Origin: Bacillota bacterium
Lineage (GTDB): Bacteria; Bacillota; Clostridia; Lachnospirales; Lachnospiraceae
Length of the DNA stretch: 23,774 nucleotides
Assembly (NCBI GenBank): GCA_023419655.1
Contig: JAEZXP010000004.1
Coordinates: 1-23,774 of the forward strand
Direction: 5' to 3'
Part shown: piece after piece, positions 22,932 to 23,774 of the stretch
How positions within the stretch are numbered: the first letter of the stretch is position 1
Layout of the letters: each line of letters begins with the position of its first letter
Made by a program: the position numbers and the translations under genes
The notes under the pieces: model-generated
Seen by the model: only the letters and a program-made list of their open reading frames with translations
Told to the model about the DNA's origin: nothing
The model's database searches: none

Positions 22932-23534
22932 GTGAAGAAGATTGGTATTATGGGAGGAACCTTTAATCCTATTCATAACGGACATTTATTCCTGGCAGAG
23001 CATGCCTATGAGCAAGCCGGTCTGGATTATGTTCTGTTCATGCCGACGCTTAATCCTCCCCATAAGGCCGGAATGACGGTGGAATCTGCCGAGCATCGGT
23101 TAAATATGGTTCGGCTGGCGATACAGAGCAACCCTCATTTTATGATGTCGGATTTAGAGCTTCAAAGACAGGGTATAACCTATACGTCAGATACCCTAAA
23201 AGCTTTAAAAAATGAAGAACCGGAGAATGAGTATTATTTTATAGTGGGAGCAGATTCCCTCATGATGATGGCAAAGTGGATGGAGCCGCAGACGGTATTT
23301 AATCTCAGCACAATTCTTGCAGGAGCAAGGGAGCAGTATTCGGTAGAACAGCTGAAAGAACAGGCAGCGTATCTTGAGAATACCTATAACGGAAAGATTA
23401 TTTTACTGGATATGCCTCTTATTGAGATATCCTCTGAAAATATCAGGGAAAGAGTTATAAAAGGGAAATCCATACAGTATTATGTACCGGATGAGGTTGT
23501 ATCCTATATGAAAGAGCATCATTTATACACATAA
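22932..23534 (+). CDS. nadD: Nicotinate-nucleotide adenylyltransferase
   Basis: The 200-residue enzyme joining nicotinate mononucleotide to ATP to make deamido-NAD, a step of NAD synthesis. It shows the nucleotidyltransferase motif GGTFNPIHNGH (H15, H18), the substrate loop MPTLNPPHK and the C-terminal ISSENIRERV motif. The start is GTG at 22932: AAAGGAAG lies 6 bases upstream and the family always begins KKIGIMGGTFNP directly. A longer in-frame extension overlaps yhbY and is rejected. yqeK follows, as is usual in Firmicutes. Confidence 0.96.
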   Translation: MKKIGIMGGTFNPIHNGHLFLAEHAYEQAGLDYVLFMPTLNPPHKAGMTVESAEHRLNMVRLAIQSNPHFMMSDLELQRQGITYTSDTLKALKNEEPENEYYFIVGADSLMMMAKWMEPQTVFNLSTILAGAREQYSVEQLKEQAAYLENTYNGKIILLDMPLIEISSENIRERVIKGKSIQYYVPDEVVSYMKEHHLYT

Positions 23535-23594
23535 ATATATTATGTAAACCATTATACGGTAAGACAAAAATCAGGGTAATAGAAGGATATTTTT

Positions 23595-23774
23595 ATGGAA
23601 TTGGAACAATTAAGAAAGAGTATGAAAAAGGTTTTATCTGAAAGCAGATACAGACATTCTCTGGGAGTGGAAGAGGTATGCTATGACCTTGCCCTGATTC
23701 ACGGCGAAGATACCTTAAAAGCCGCTATAGCAGGAATACTTCATGATTGTGCCAAGTGTATGACGGATATGGAA
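23595..23774 (+). CDS. yqeK: YqeK-type HD-domain Ap4A hydrolase, N-terminal part
   Basis: The first 60 codons of a YqeK protein, cut off by the right window edge. YqeK is an HD-domain hydrolase that splits diadenosine tetraphosphate symmetrically into two ADP. The start of the metal site is visible: H21 in SRYRHSLGV and the HD pair H50-D51 in GILHDCAK. The ATG has AAGGA 7 bases upstream and lies 60 bases after nadD, its usual partner. Confidence 0.9.
   Translation, partial: MELEQLRKSMKKVLSESRYRHSLGVEEVCYDLALIHGEDTLKAAIAGILHDCAKCMTDME

Overview
The window looks like a chromosomal segment of a Gram-positive, anaerobic Clostridia-type bacterium, most likely Lachnospiraceae or a close relative. 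The reasons are the moderately AT-rich DNA, the strong AGGAGG ribosome binding sites, and the gene order radical-SAM / DUF2344 / rng / rplU / prp / rpmA / obg / yhbY / nadD / yqeK. Ribosomal protein L27 also carries the Firmicutes-type N-terminal extension that the protease Prp removes. Both edges cut through genes (an ABC exporter on the left, yqeK on the right). I see no tRNA, rRNA, CRISPR array, insertion sequence or phage gene. The content is mostly core or housekeeping, with a few orphan or broken elements.

Left part (1-8023, all genes on the minus strand). Reading in the direction of transcription: tyrS (with a near-consensus promoter and no T-box motif that I can see), then a zinc-ribbon membrane protein of unknown role, then a hairpin that may terminate transcription in both directions. 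Next is the biotin module, birA-bioY. Its promoter overlaps a palindrome with the half-sites and spacing of a Gram-positive BirA operator. Last comes an overlapping pair of ABC exporter half-transporters with its own promoter; the pair probably forms a heterodimer. A gap of almost 480 bases between birA and the zinc-ribbon gene contains the operator and a possible small plus-strand transcript.

Middle part (8024-13403, plus strand). Divergent from tyrS lies a five-gene operon: ABC ATPase, two ABC-2 permeases, a NarL-type histidine kinase with a membrane domain but no recognisable ligand domain, and a LuxR-type response regulator. A good rho-independent terminator ends it. This looks like a self-contained sense-and-export unit. 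Its promoter region has a 12-base direct repeat with copies 60 bases apart, and an AT-rich triple tandem repeat separates kinase and regulator.

Right part (13536-23774, plus strand). An orphan single-pass membrane protein is followed by a promoter region with two adjacent 20-base palindromes. These precede the conserved cluster of a B12-binding-type radical SAM protein, its DUF2344 partner, a short RNase G lacking the zinc-link cysteines, and the YbaK Cys-tRNA(Pro) deacylase. A small foreign-looking insert (a coding fragment without a start, plus an orphan membrane-anchored protein) separates this from the ribosome-assembly and nucleotide block rplU, prp, rpmA, obgE, yhbY, nadD and yqeK. rplU has a strong promoter and a structured leader. 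A terminator-like hairpin after rpmA probably lowers transcription into obgE.

I found no clear new defence or mobile system. The observations most worth checking are the paired palindromes before the radical SAM operon, the uncharacterised radical SAM/DUF2344 pair, the BirA operator, the regulatory repeats around the ABC/two-component operon, and the candidate small RNA.
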